In this document: positions 23,658 through 34,949 of the stretch, piece after piece | How the letters are laid out: every line of letters starts with the position of its first letter | Position numbering within the stretch: position 1 is the stretch's first letter | Assembly: GCA_011317545.1 (NCBI GenBank) | Contig: WUJK01000010.1 | Coordinates: forward strand, 310,001-374,000 | DNA: 64,000 nucleotides | Origin: Coniella vitis | Taxonomy: Eukaryota > Ascomycota > Sordariomycetes > Diaporthales > Schizoparmaceae | Reading direction: 5' to 3' | Made by a program: the position numbers and the translations under genes | Notes under the pieces: generated by a model | The model's database searches: none | Told to the model about the DNA's origin: nothing | The model's input: the letters and a program-made list of their open reading frames with translations, nothing else

Positions 23658-25347
23658 TTTTGGCGGGATGGTGGCGTGCTAAGACCAACAATCAATTTCG
23701 TTCGCGCGGGGTTATCGAAGACAAACAAGGCAAGCCCAAGTCGGACGCCAGAGAATGGCCGGCGCCGCAGCGCACAACGTTTTCGGGAAAAGTAGATGGA
23801 TGGACGTCGGTGAGAGAACTGCAAGCGAGCAAGGCGGAGAAGACTGCTGCAGTTTCGGCGGTCTGTTGTAGTTGTTGCTTGGTGGCGGTGGTGGTGCTGC
23901 TGCTGCTAGTGGTAAGAGCGGGTGGTGAGGCTTGGTGAGAGCGGGCAGAAGACAGCCCCGCGCACACAAGAGTGGGAGGAAAGCGGCTGGAGACTCAAGG
24001 GTCCGCGATGCCCAAGGCTTGCTGGTGAGCTCTGACCAACACCTGCCGACAGGCAGAAACTACAGTCTGAGGGGCGAGTAGAATCTGGGAAACGGGTGCT
24101 GACAAGAGTCGACGCGTTGGACGGAGGCTGGAATCGCGGTTTGGGAATGTCAGCAGCGCAGGTTCAATGGTTGCACCCAGAAAAAAAAATAAACCATGCC
24201 AGCCAGAGCCAGTCGCGGGGCGCAGTGTGGTGAGGAGATGCGGATTGCTTGCGGCAGGCGTGCTGCTCTTCAAAGTGCTCCCAGTGCTGCAGCGCTGCCA
24301 CACAGGGCCGCTCTGTATTGTACATAGCTCCATCAGCTGCAAGAAAAAAAAAAATCACCCCTACCAGGCAGGTTTAGTTGGAGCCAGGCAGCCCCTGCAT
24401 GGTCCCTTATATCGCACAAAGAATCAGCAGGTTGTAGGTACATGGGTACTTGTGTCAGTACTTATCAGTCCACAACTTGCATCGTGCATTTGATAGCAGA
24501 TACCACTGCACCTCGAATGGAGCAGGATTGCAAGCATGGGCCCCAGCCCCTCTCTGTCTGCAACTCGACCAGTGTCTTGAGGTTGATTGGAAACGAGAGC
24601 CTCACTTTGCCCGCAGCTCCCCATTTGTCACTGTCGAGCCCCTGCACACCTGCACGTGGACAAACACCAGTTTTGCGTAGTATTATTACTATATAGGCAG
24701 TTATGTCAAATATGATGGTGATATCGAGGGTGCCAGGTAATAAGAAGATTCTCCCAGGCTCTCCAGGCTTGTACAGCAGATCGAAGAACAATCAATGGCC
24801 GAGGCTACACGCAAAAGAAGTGTGCCAAGCAGGGAGGGGGGGTACTTGGCAGGTATGGTAAGCGACATTTCCAAACCTGAAAACATCTGCAAGAACGAAC
24901 GCCGAGTAAATGCAATAGTAATAAGATTTCAATCCATCTTGATCTGTAAATGGACAACCATAAGAGCAAATGTAATAAGCCTTGCGAATCTTGCCCTAGA
25001 GGGACATTGACTTGCAGCAAGTGTCCAAGCATGAAGTCCCAGAGTCTGTACTATAGCCGAGGAACCCCAGCAATGAGAAGCCCAGGCCAGCGGGCAGTCA
25101 GTGGTAGGGACGCATCAGCTGCCCCTCCATCTTTCGGCTTCGTCACTGCATCCCGGTCCAGAGGGGAGCTCCCACCTCGTCACTCGGCTCCCTTGCCTGC
25201 TGGTTCACAACATCAAAAGTAACACAGCCACTATTGTCCTTGTTTAGCCACCGACACTCACATCCAGTCTTGTGCTATTATCCATCGCAACAGTAACAGT
25301 TCCCCGCCAGCTCCACTCGCCCCCTTCGTGGGGGTTACCTCACCAAT
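23658..25347. promoter_or_regulatory. divergent intergenic region between PSE1 and sds23
   Basis: No gene is seen. It must hold the promoters of both divergently transcribed neighbours. Short frames here lack motifs. Several copies of near-palindromic GTAC motifs occur around 24436-24462. Confidence 0.4.
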
Positions 25348-27156
25348 ATGGACCAACAACAAGATGAAGATGCTGGCAAACAGCAGGCACAACAACAAGC
25401 ACAAGCCACGGCTGCATCGCCTCTCTCCTCCAACTCCAATACCAGCCTCGATAAGCTTGTTCACCCAGCCATGGGCTCCTACTCGACCTCTCCCAGCCAG
25501 CATCCAGGCCTTCCACAGCGCTCTCCTTCCAGCTCTTCGCTGCACAAGTCCTCGCTTCATACCCACCGTTCGAGCTTTGCCGAGAACCTCCGCAATCACC
25601 ACACGCCCTCGTCGCCTCGAGCCTCACGGCATCCAAGTTTCACACAGGCTGCCGTTCAAGAGCTCATGGCACACCCCCCGCCCTCGCGCCAACCCAATCC
25701 TCGTTTTGCCGGCCGCGACTGGCGCGATGTCCAGCTGGGCGAACTCGTGAGCCTCAATCCTGACGAGGTGCGCTGGGTGGACCTGGAAAGCAGCGTCGAA
25801 GAGGCTACTATGATACTTGTCAAGGGACATGCTGCGGGAAACTGTGTCCTGGTAAAGGACGGTCCCCTCAAGAGACCTGTAGCGACCTTTGACTACAAAG
25901 ACTTGAACGCATACCTGCTGGCTGTCGTTGGCCTGGCCAAGCCAGACGAGGAGCATGTGCAGCTGTACGAGGGCATTGCGCGAAGGGCTCAGGAGAGGGA
26001 GGCTATTCCGTTGAGGGACATACAACCATTGTGTCGGCAGGAGCAGTTGGTGTCCTTGTCGCCAGAGGATTTCCTACCTGGCGCAATCGAGGTCTTTGGT
26101 AGCGGCATCCACCGCATCCTGGTCACTGCACAGGATGGGGAGATTGTGGGTGTTTTGAGCCAGCTGAAGGCGGTCGAGTTTTTTTGGAACGAGGGCATCA
26201 ACTTCCAGGTCATTGACCGACTGTACCCGGCCTCGTTGAGGGATCTGCGTATTGGCTCACAGCAAATTGTTTCCATCAAGTACGTTCTTGTTTCGGTGTG
26301 AAATCTGTGGTGGAGGATGCTAATAATAACTCTTAGTGCCGACGCACCCCTGGCAGAAGCTCTGGTTCTCATGTCCAATGAGGGCCTCACGTCGGTGGCC
26401 GTCGTTGACAATGGCAGCAACGTTGTCGGAAACATCTCGACTGCGGATATCCGACTCTTGACGTCGGCAGCTTCCATGCCATTACTTCAGCAGACTTGTA
26501 TGCATTTCATCACTGTGATCCTCACAGAACGCGGCATGGAAAAGGGACGCGACTCGGTGCCCGTCTTTTATGTTAATCCATACTCGACTCTTGCGCACAC
26601 TGTTGCAAAGCTGGTGGCCACAAAATCGCACAGGATGTGGGTTGTCGAGAGCGCTTCTCCTAGCCCTAGTGCACCTGCAACACCACTTTTGGGGCCTGTG
26701 GGCGCCCCGACCAGTATAATTAGTGCTGGCGGAAACGCAGGAGCCACAACAAGCATCACCTCTGGTGTTTCAACCTCACCAAACCTTGGAGGCCATAATG
26801 GCAGCGGCGGCAGCGGCACAAATATCGTGGGATCCTCTCCCTCGTTCTCGGCCACCGTTTTGTCTCCTGGCGCGAACCAGTCCTCTGCACCCCCGTCGCC
26901 CCTGCCCCTGCCCACGCCCATCTTTTCGCCCTCGTCCTCTGTTCCGGCTGCCGCTTTGCCAGGCGCACATCTGTCGGGCAAATTGACTGGTGTCGTCTCG
27001 CTGACTGATATTTTGAACCTGTTTGCGCGATCGTCGGGTCTGAACCCCTCTGATCCAGGCGAGCAGAGAGCACGCCGGAGACGGAGCTCAAGCAGCTCCA
27101 TTCGTCCCAGTCTGGACGGAGGGAGCGTAAGGGGCAGCCTCGACTACCGTCGATGA
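25348..27156 (+). CDS. sds23: Sds23/Moc1-like CBS-domain protein
   Basis: Orthologue-like member of the fungal Sds23 family, which in yeasts acts in glucose/TOR-linked cell-cycle control and inhibits PP2A-type phosphatases. Two exons, 25348-26279 and 26337-27156, with a 57-bp intron containing a CTAAT branch; 583 residues. A Ser/Gln-rich disordered N-terminus (about 1-115) precedes four CBS motifs: around VRWVDLESSVEEA, around ALPEDF-like LSPEDFLPGAIEVF, DAPLAEALVLMSNEGLTSVA, and the last one ending in LTGVVSLTDILNLF. The fourth CBS unit is split by a Ser/Gly/Pro-rich insert of roughly 100 residues between MWVVES and the LSGKLTGVVS strand. The C-terminus is Arg/Ser-rich. The start ATG is the first in frame after the leader. 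Confidence 0.9.
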
Positions 27157-27871
27157 TGTGCCCGAATCATCATCCAAGTGCTCGGCAGTATCTTTTTTTC
27201 CTTTCTGTCGCTAGAATGATTGCGTCAGCAAAGATTTCAACACATTCTTTTCTGTCGCTCCTGCACAACAATGCAAGAGTCTTTTTACTGTGAGAAACTG
27301 TTATGGCGTTAAGAGCAGGGTCTGGGCATTTTGTTATTGTATTAGCAGTCTTGTTCCTCTAAATTGTTGAAGAATATGTGAGAAGTGATATTCGAAAGAA
27401 GAATGAGACGGTTCTTTTATACAAACCTAGTTTACTGGAGTGGATTAATTCCAAAGAAGCGCTTTAGCGTGTCAGACATGCTTGATTTGTTTTAGCCCGC
27501 TGTATGAGGTCTGTCGACAGTACCTTGACGTTTGTAAGTGATATATCGAAAGTACTTGGCCAAGTATGGACAACGTCTCGTCCCAGTCAAATTTATCGCT
27601 TGCTTGCGCCTGTGCGGTTGGGCTCACAAATGCGACCTTTGAGTACAGATCATCTTTGAAACGTGCACATGTACCGTCTTTTTGTAATATCTTTTGAATT
27701 AGGTTTAAAAATTTTGCTTGAAATCTTTCTCTTCAAAAGCCTTCATCAGACGGTTGTTATACACACGCTAGGAAATAATTGTACACTGATGATGAGTCCT
27801 TGGTGACAAAGCTCGTATAACGAACGATGCATTCATCAAGGTCATGCAAGTCATGACAGACCAAAGTCCAC
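27157..27871. other. convergent 3' flanks
   Basis: Region between the 3' ends of sds23 (+) and INP1 (-); AT-rich, with no frame of interest. It presumably holds both polyadenylation regions. Confidence 0.5.
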
Positions 27872-30390
27872 TTAATCAACACCCCAACTACGACTCCAGT
27901 GTCCCTCCTCGTCCATATCCGGATCCCCCTCGGGTGGCGTGGCCCAAGGGTCCCGATACTGCGCAACCTCTTTCGGGATTGTGTTTATGCGAGCAGCCTC
28001 AGCAGCTGCAGCGGTCGTAGTAAAGCTCGCACGCGAATTCCGGTCCGAAGCTCGACGGCGCAGCACCGCAGCACCACCGCCACCAGCCATAAAAGAAGAG
28101 GGGCCGCCGTGTCGACTCGCGTGCGTCTCTGCACCCATGAAATCGGCCATCCAGCCATTGTCATTGCGACCCTCGCCATACACTTCATGTTCCATGGCAT
28201 CGCCGTAGTCCCACCTTACATCGACAACTTCGCCCGACTCATCCATACCAAAGACGAAACCCTGCCACTCTCCAGCCGTGATGCGCGCGGCAACCTTGAG
28301 CATAAGGCTAATGAGGTGTGCGGGAGGCGAAATGAGAATCTCGCACGTCTTGTTGAAGATGGAAGAAGGGATGCGGCGGATGGCGCGCGCGGCCGAGGTG
28401 GTGCGGCTGGTTGCAATGTCGGTCGTGAGCAGGTTGACGGCTGGTGGCAAAGGAGATAATGCGCGGGGGCTGCGGTGAGAGATGGCGACGGTGGTGGTGG
28501 TTGCCGCGCGGTGGCGCATGGGACTGTTGCTTGAGTCGTGGGATGTGTAGGAGGCCGCAGAAGACCAGGATGTGGAGAGGGAGTCTGTATCTGCGCCGGC
28601 GGCTGTCTTTTCTGCAGGAGGATCGTTGAAAATTGTTGTGGGCACTGGGGCAGAGGCGCTTGATGCCTCAGAGATGGCCTTGTCTTCTCGTGAGGTTGAC
28701 TGCCCGTCATGCTGTGCGTCCGACCATGTGGTATTGGGTGTGTTCGCTGTGGTCCCTGCTACAGTTCCAATCGAGATTCGATCCCATTTGGCGGTTGTCG
28801 GCGTCGACAGCAGCCCAGAGAGATCTCTTACTTTGGAAGGTGCCAGAGGGATGTTGTCGTGGGGATACGGAAAGGTAGCTGCTGGAAACACTGGAGATTC
28901 AGCAGGTGGCGAGAGGGCGGAATGCCATGACTGGACGCTGTGGAAGCTGTCAATCGACTCAGCCGGCGAGCCGGGCTCAGCTGGGTTTTCTGGGTCGGCA
29001 CGCTCTTGAACGCTCTGGAGGGCAGACATGGACGAAGAGGTGTGAAGTCGCAATAGAGGCGTCGCGGCTGCACGGCGCGAAGCAAATGCGGCAACTCGTG
29101 TCCGTCGCACGCGCAGTTGACCCGATCCTTCCAATGAGCTTCCGGTCTCATCCAACTCCGTGCTCGAGTCCTTGTACACTTTTTCTTGACTCGCGGTAGG
29201 GGCTGTTGTTTTTTCTGGTTCCTTGGTATACTGCGCAAATTGCTTGGTGTCTTGATTCTGCGGGCTTATGGCCGCTGTTCTTTTGACTTTGCTGTTTGCA
29301 GTAGAAGGTGAAGGGACCTTGACAGTCGGCGGCCTGGGATGCTCCTTTTCATTTGAGTTGAGACTCGTCTCTTGAGAAGCGGTTGTCAAATTCTCGGGAA
29401 CCAGCAAGTGAGGGCTCCGCAGCGCCTGGTTTTCCCCCGTTTGAGCAGCGTCTCGCGGTATCGCTGTGAGTGGAGGAGACAGGGTCTCTGGCTCCTCTGG
29501 AAGGCGCATGCGACTTATTGCAGAGTCTTCCAAACGCACTTTTCTTGTGCAAGTCTTGGTCTTGTTGGGTGTCATCTTGCCGTCGGGCTCGGCATGCAAC
29601 TGCGGCGATGCTGCAGGCGTGATGCCCTGCCTGGAGGGATCGGTGCCAACATCCGAAAAGCGGCGCGCACCGGGTGTATAGAATCTCGTGCGCGAGGGGA
29701 ATTCCGGCGGGGGCGTGATGGGTTGCCCAGGAGGCCAATTTGGGAGGGTTCGTGCCGGCGGGGTCCATGTTCGTTTCTTGATGGGTGTTTGCGGCGGCTC
29801 CGGAAGCTCGACTGTAAAACTGCGCTCAAATGGACACGGCGTCTTTTCGAATTGTAAAATCTGGTCCAACACATCGCGTAGCAGTTGCGCTCTCTTGATC
29901 TCTTGGTCGTTGCCCACGGGGACTTCTATTCTCCAGTAATTTGGCCGCCGAATCTGCAGTACAAACTTGCTCAATTGCTCGTCTAGACACCATGCTTGAC
30001 TCTTTGGTAGTATGGGCTGTAATGCTGAGCCCGAGCGGAGGAATGCGACAGAGCCTGGGGCTCGGTATATTTGGAACGCGCCTTTGCCACTCATTGTGTT
30101 AGCGTAACTCTTTTTTGCAGTAATGCAACAGACATACCGACTGCGATCGATCTTTCAAAGGAAGAGGACGAGGCCAGGGTTCCGGGCTTATCGTCTTGAC
30201 CAGGCCTTGTGCGCTCGATGGCCGACTTGCCCGCCGTAAACGCCACAATCCGGATCGAAGGGTGGCTGTATAATGTCTCGACAGAACCCGTAGCAGCTTG
30301 TTCTGTGCTTGGACGGGAAGGCGCGGGTTGGAAAGAGGTAGGGACTGTGCTGTGTCGTCGAGGCGCACTAAGTGGTGGTGTTTGATCCAT
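27872..30390 (-). CDS. INP1: inheritance of peroxisomes protein 1 (Inp1)
   Basis: Peripheral peroxisomal protein that, in yeast, tethers peroxisomes to the mother cell cortex. Exon 1 is 30390-30138 and exon 2 is 30081-27872, giving 820 residues. The 56-bp intron has a GTATGT donor and a GCTAAC branch; the acceptor is the AAAG at about 30085-30082, which joins IAVG to AFQIYRAPGSVAFL, exactly the family's conserved run. A more obvious downstream ATG (MSGKGAFQ) would drop the conserved exon 1 (VETLYSHPSIRIVAFTAGKS) and is rejected as start. The conserved N-terminal domain continues to about residue 150 (LQIRRPNYWRIEVPV). The middle is long, disordered and Pro/Ser/Thr-rich; the C-terminus has a conserved segment (TAGEWQGFVFGMDESGEVV). 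It is divergent from the UsgS-like gene. Confidence 0.85.
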
Positions 30391-31153
30391 TTTTTGGTCA
30401 ACACACAGGGAGCAGTGGTGGTGTGTCGAGGCTACACCAGGCGGACGGTAGAGGGAGTGTAATGGATCTTCATATCCGCAATACAGCCAAATGAGTCTTG
30501 CCCGCAAGGCCCCTTCAGAGGCACTGACAGCCGAGTCGGTCGACCGTTGGCGGAGGATCAGTCCATTGAAGTCGTCCCGAAACACGAATCGAATGACTGC
30601 CCAGTCAAGCCCCGGCAGTTACAATGGTCTCTGGATATAGTTCAGCGCCAGAGCGTAGCGCCAGGAACTACTATGCTAGTGGCAGCCAGCGGCAGGAAAG
30701 GTCCGTCTCGTGTCGGATGCTTGACATTCTAGGAATGCAAGTGCTGACGAGGCTGCAAACCGGGTGTTTGAACAGTTCCAGTGCAGAAAGTTGCGAATCT
30801 GAATCCTTCTGAAAGAAAGCTCTACCCTGCACAGGTGGGCTTTGGAATGAGACCGACCCCACCTGCCCTTGGTTGTCAGGTCGTGCTTCGTACCGTAGGC
30901 GCTCTTGTAACCAAAAAGGCCCGTGCTGTGGCTTGGCTTCAGGTGACATCACCTTTCATTGCAACTTCCTTGTCAGGGCCACGTCTGCATTGAGGCTCAA
31001 GCCTTTGTATGTCTGGCAGACCATCTCTCAACTTGGCAACGGTTTTTGTTGTCAATCAACTCTTCCCAAAACTCCTTCGTTTCTCTATTGAAAAATCTGA
31101 CTGGACCGTGGGCAACATTGATCTTTTCGCTTGGAGGGCGCAAGACTGGCAAG
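30391..31153. promoter_or_regulatory. bidirectional promoter region INP1 / UsgS-like gene
   Basis: Between two divergent genes, with no supported coding sequence. An open frame continues upstream of the + gene (30959 onward), but its residues do not resemble that family, so it is taken as leader sequence. Confidence 0.5.
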
Positions 31154-32465
31154 ATGGCAGCTCGGCAAAGACACCCCGAGCAGCCCGCGCAGCAGCAAGA
31201 GCATAACTTGCCCATCGACATTGACAAGGAGAAGTTGAAAAAGGCCTTTGACATTTCACACTTTGACCTGAATGCCATCCTGCGTGGCATTGAGCTGACA
31301 TTGGTTGGAGGTGGGCGCTCCTTTTTTTTTTATCAGTTGGATACTAACACTTTTTAGCCAACCGAGCTCTCCAAAACCCAGCCTTGTTCACCTCTGACCA
31401 CTACCGACAGGCTGCTATTGCTGTGGCAGCTGGCATTGCCATCCGCCTGGGCATCTCCATACCTGTATGTTTCTGTTTGGCCGGGCCCAGAGTACCTTGA
31501 CTCACACCCAGTCTACAGATCCTCGGAATCAGAGTCTTGCTCTGGTTCCTATCCCTCATCTTCAACCTTGACTCTGTCACCTGGGATGACAAGGTTGTGG
31601 AAGGCCTCAACTTTTTGGCCAACCATGTGCTCCAAGTGCCCCTCTTTCTGATGACCCTGATGCGCTACATCACGCCCACTCTGGACAATCTGTAAGTGCT
31701 AGCTGTTTTTTGGGTCAGATCCAGGGGCTAATGGTGGATCACAGGTTCATGGAATCTCTGAGGTGGGTGGATATGACCTATGTCCAAAAACACAAAACGG
31801 ACGACCCCAAGGACTTGAGGGACATGTACTATCCAAACTTGCGGCAATACCCAACCCGTGATGGCAGCACCCAGACCACTAGCACTGCCGAAGCCGTTTC
31901 CATGTTCCTCTGGCGGTCTGGCCGGAAAGCCTTCATCTCGCTCGCCGTCTACGCGCTGTCGTACCTGCCTGTGGTCGGCCGACTTGTCCTTCCGGCCGCA
32001 AGTTTCTACACCTTCAACCAGGCTGTGGGCCTCGGTCCTGCCTCTGTCATCTTTGGAACGGGAATCTTTCTTCCCAGACGCTACATTGTCATCTTCCTCC
32101 AGGCCTACTTTTCTTCCCGTAGGCTTGTGCGTGAGCTGCTGGAGCCCTACTTTGCTCGGGTGCGCTTCACAAGTGACCAGAAACGCAAGTGGTTCCGCAG
32201 CCGCGAGGGCTTGCTGTTTGGTTTTGGAATTGGCTTCTACATTCTCCTTCGCGTGCCTCTTTTGGGCGTGTTGATCTATGGCATCGCCGAGGCTTCCGCT
32301 GCGTTCCTGATTACCAAGGTGACGGATCCGCCGCCACCGCTCTCGGAGAGTGAGGGCTATGCTGCCAACCAACAAGAGTGGACAAATAAGCAAAAGTTCT
32401 TGAGCCTATCTCTGGGTAGCCTCGACAAGATCCACGAAGCCGATCCTGGTTCGGAAGGATCCTAA
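31154..32465 (+). CDS. UsgS-like fungal transmembrane protein
   Basis: Conserved integral membrane protein of filamentous fungi, usually annotated as transmembrane protein UsgS; its molecular role is not established. Exons are 31154-31310, 31358-31464, 31519-31691 and 31745-32465, giving 385 residues; the introns are 47-54 bp with good signals and every junction keeps the frame. Motifs seen include FDISHFDLNAILRGIELTLV near the start, NPALFTSDHYRQAA, VDMTYVQKHK with DMYYPNLRQYPTRDGST, and then several hydrophobic helices (VGRLVLPAASFYTFNQAVG, GTGIFLPRRYIVIFLQAYF, LLRVPLLGVLIYGIAEASAA). The C-terminus is soluble. The family name is from memory of similar proteins, not a search. The start is the first ATG that fits the conserved N-terminus. 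Confidence 0.75.
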
Positions 32466-32479
32466 CTGTGGTCAGTGTA

Positions 32480-32613
32480 TGATGACAGCAGGCTCTTGTG
32501 GAAACACGTACGACAAGGCGCGGCGAGTACTTTTTACAAAAAACTATAGTTCTCAAACAATGCAGGCTTGATAATGGCATGTATCATGCGGAAGAGAGTT
32601 GATACATTATTTG
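32480..32613 (+). repeat. left copy of degenerate direct repeat flanking the repeat island
   Basis: Immediately after the UsgS-like stop codon. Three collinear blocks match the right copy at 37408-37693 in the same orientation: 32480-32499 (ACAGCAGGCTCTTGT core), 32506-32530 (CAAGGCGCGG core) and 32552-32613 (AGGCTTGATAA core). Matches are clear but imperfect, with extra sequence between blocks in the right copy. Confidence 0.7.
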
Positions 32614-33855
32614 TTGTGGTATCGTCAAGTATTTCGGATAGTACAGATGAGAAGAATCAACAGCACTTGTATTAATAGAGTGTGCAAGAGAAACGTATAT
32701 TTGTAGTCGGCAAAAGAGCCAAGTCAAGCAGGGTCAAAGGGATGGGGAAAATCACCTATTATAAAGCTGAATAGCTGGTGGTTGGATTACAAGGAGAAAA
32801 GAGCATGTTGATTTCAAGAGGTTATAGCTCCATTAGTGGGGTGTGGCTGGAAGACTAGGATTGCCCCGTCTATAATTGTCAATGTCGTCTCGTCCTTGGC
32901 ATCTCACGCCAGCGGGAGTTGTACGATCAGATAAGGTGTCTAAAGGAGTTTGTAGCAATGCGAGTTGCATCTTGCAGCACCGTCGGATAGTGAGCTATGT
33001 TGATGCTTGGGCGAAAGGAGTTTGTGGAAAGTGAATCAGATCTTACATCACCGTCAAATTCTCGGTCGGAGCTATACCAAGAAAACAGTTCATGGCAAGG
33101 CAAAATACAGTTTGCATTAACATTGAATTTTTAGACGGAGCCATATCAAGGCACTTAGTTGAACGCTGGATCCGTATTTAATAAGGTGGCAAAAAGGCGT
33201 GTTCTTTCGTAAAGTGCAACGAATGAGGTTATACAGACCCACGCCATCCCATGGAATCCTCAACAATGGTCTATTGGCCGCTATCAAGACGGGATGGTAA
33301 TCTAGGCTATGGCCTAATACGAATACCAGGCATTGGAATGCGGTCACAAACAGTCATGGCCATCGCAAGCTTATCCACCTGTTCGTATAATCCTGAGCCA
33401 CATTGACGCGAAGAGAAACAGTCACTAGTCTATCCAAGGCCACTCTTCATAGCCATCATTTTCAGCATCATCAGGAGCATCAACATACCTCGAGATTGAA
33501 CAGAGTCAATTCATTACTTGCATAAGCCTGGTTTCTCTAGATAATTCTTTGTGTGAATCGGCAGCGCAATACATAATAGGGCATCAAGTCAGGGAAATTT
33601 GACGCATTACTTCCAGATCTTGCACCTTCCTCAATTATAACCAGGTAGGTACGACTCCTTAGTACAGCTACAGATGCTACGAGACGTCACCATCACATTC
33701 TTCAATCGTACCCAGGTAGGTACGCCTGCTAGACGCGCCACTTCTCCGTATTAGCTACATATGTGTTAAGTTCTCGAGCCCTTTGCTTTAGCAAGGACAG
33801 CCTTTCTCTCTTAACCAAACTTGGTCTCTGACATTTCCACCATCTCATCCTCTTT
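32614..33855. other. left part of repeat island, no gene seen
   Basis: Non-coding. AGGAGTTTGT followed by CACCGTC recurs within 32940-33060, suggesting an old tandem duplication, and CCAGGTAGGTACG recurs at about 33641 and 33711. No frame with a recognisable product. Confidence 0.45.
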
Positions 33856-33945
33856 TGTAAAAGCACAAAGTTATTACCACTGCACTACGAGGACATAAGA
33901 GGTACTCCTTATGTGTAGTACACATGGTTGCTTTATATCTTGACA
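33856..33945 (-). repeat. 90-bp repeat, copy L (minus orientation)
   Basis: Reverse complement of the repeats at 34845-34935 and 36467-36556, with about 8-10 mismatches to each. In its own orientation it starts TGTCAAGATATAAAGC and ends CTTTTACA, and includes the near-palindrome ATGTGTAGTACACAT. All three copies stop matching at the same base after TTTTACA. Confidence 0.88.
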
Positions 33946-34844
33946 TCTTTTTATCCCGTCCAACGCCCTTGCCCACTGCATCGACCATTGCACCCCGTCT
34001 GTCCCGCCGCACGCGTTCCGACCAACGCCTATAATCCGGCTTTGCCCTTCGTTGATCAACGCATCATCATATCCACGTCGACCAACAAATGGTATGAAGC
34101 TGCAAACATAGCAGATTCCAGAGTCTATATGCTGCTTCTCGCCCGTGAACGGCGAATCGCGAGCGTCCTGCCCAAGCTCTGCGAGTTTTACGCCGTACTA
34201 AAATCGTCGTCCGCTTCTTCGAGATAGTTGGGCCAGCGGGCTTTCGAGATTCAGGCGGCCGCTAGGCGTGCTGCTAGATCTCTGGATCGCACTAATGGAG
34301 ATAACCAAGACACAGTAAGCTGCTATGAATCTAGTCTTATCGAAGAATCCTTTAACACAAGTCACTAACGCTGTCGTCTTCCCTAATAGCAATTGGAAGC
34401 ACTGGCAGGAGTGGCATAACCTCGTGCAGTTGAGAGCCCAGATATCCAACATGGGCAAAAATGTGGTGTCCGATACCCTGATTAATACTATGGAGGCTGT
34501 ATTGGAATCGATTTATCCCGAGTTGCAACTGCTATACCCTCTCACCAAGTCGACTGATACCATTACGCCCCCACCCCCCGGGTCGCAGGGACCAGTAGTA
34601 CGTATAGACATTCCTGGTATATAGTATATCTCCTTGTACGACACAATTGAGACTAACAAGCCTGTTCATTTGCAGGAACCAATTCAACGTCCACTTCTTA
34701 CACAAAGTCTACCTCTTGTACGACGACTGCCACTGCTGCTACAAGTCCAACCACCGTACATGATCATAGCCCATCATCCGTTGGATAAGACGGGTAGTAT
34801 CTCCCGACAATCGGCGGTGGGTCACAGCGGACGATAGTTTATAC
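33946..34844. other. spacer between inverted copies L and R1
   Basis: About 900 bp between oppositely oriented 90-bp repeats. Two modest + strand frames (33928-34227 and 34325-34624) have protein-like composition but no recognised motif and no clear joining; they could be remnants of an element-borne gene. Confidence 0.35.
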
Positions 34845-34935
34845 TGCCAAGGATATAAAACACCCATGTGTACTATACATAAGGAGTACTTCTTTTGTCC
34901 TCGTAGTGCAGTGGTAATAACTTTGTACTTTTACA
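34845..34935 (+). repeat. 90-bp repeat, copy R1 (plus orientation)
   Basis: Inverted relative to copy L, so that L and R1 bracket about 900 bp like terminal inverted repeats. The 3' half contains TAGTGCAGTGG (34904-34914), which fits the tRNA/Pol III A-box consensus TRGYNNARNNG. Confidence 0.88.
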
Positions 34936-34949
34936 TCTCTTGCCAACCT

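Noticed and set aside
30091..30585. Longer upstream start for INP1
   Set aside because: Residues before MDQTPP do not resemble the family; the ATG at 30390 opens the conserved N-terminus.
33856..34935. Clear target-site duplication around the L-R1 pair
   Set aside because: Only a loose CTCTT similarity exists between the flanks; not enough to claim a duplication.
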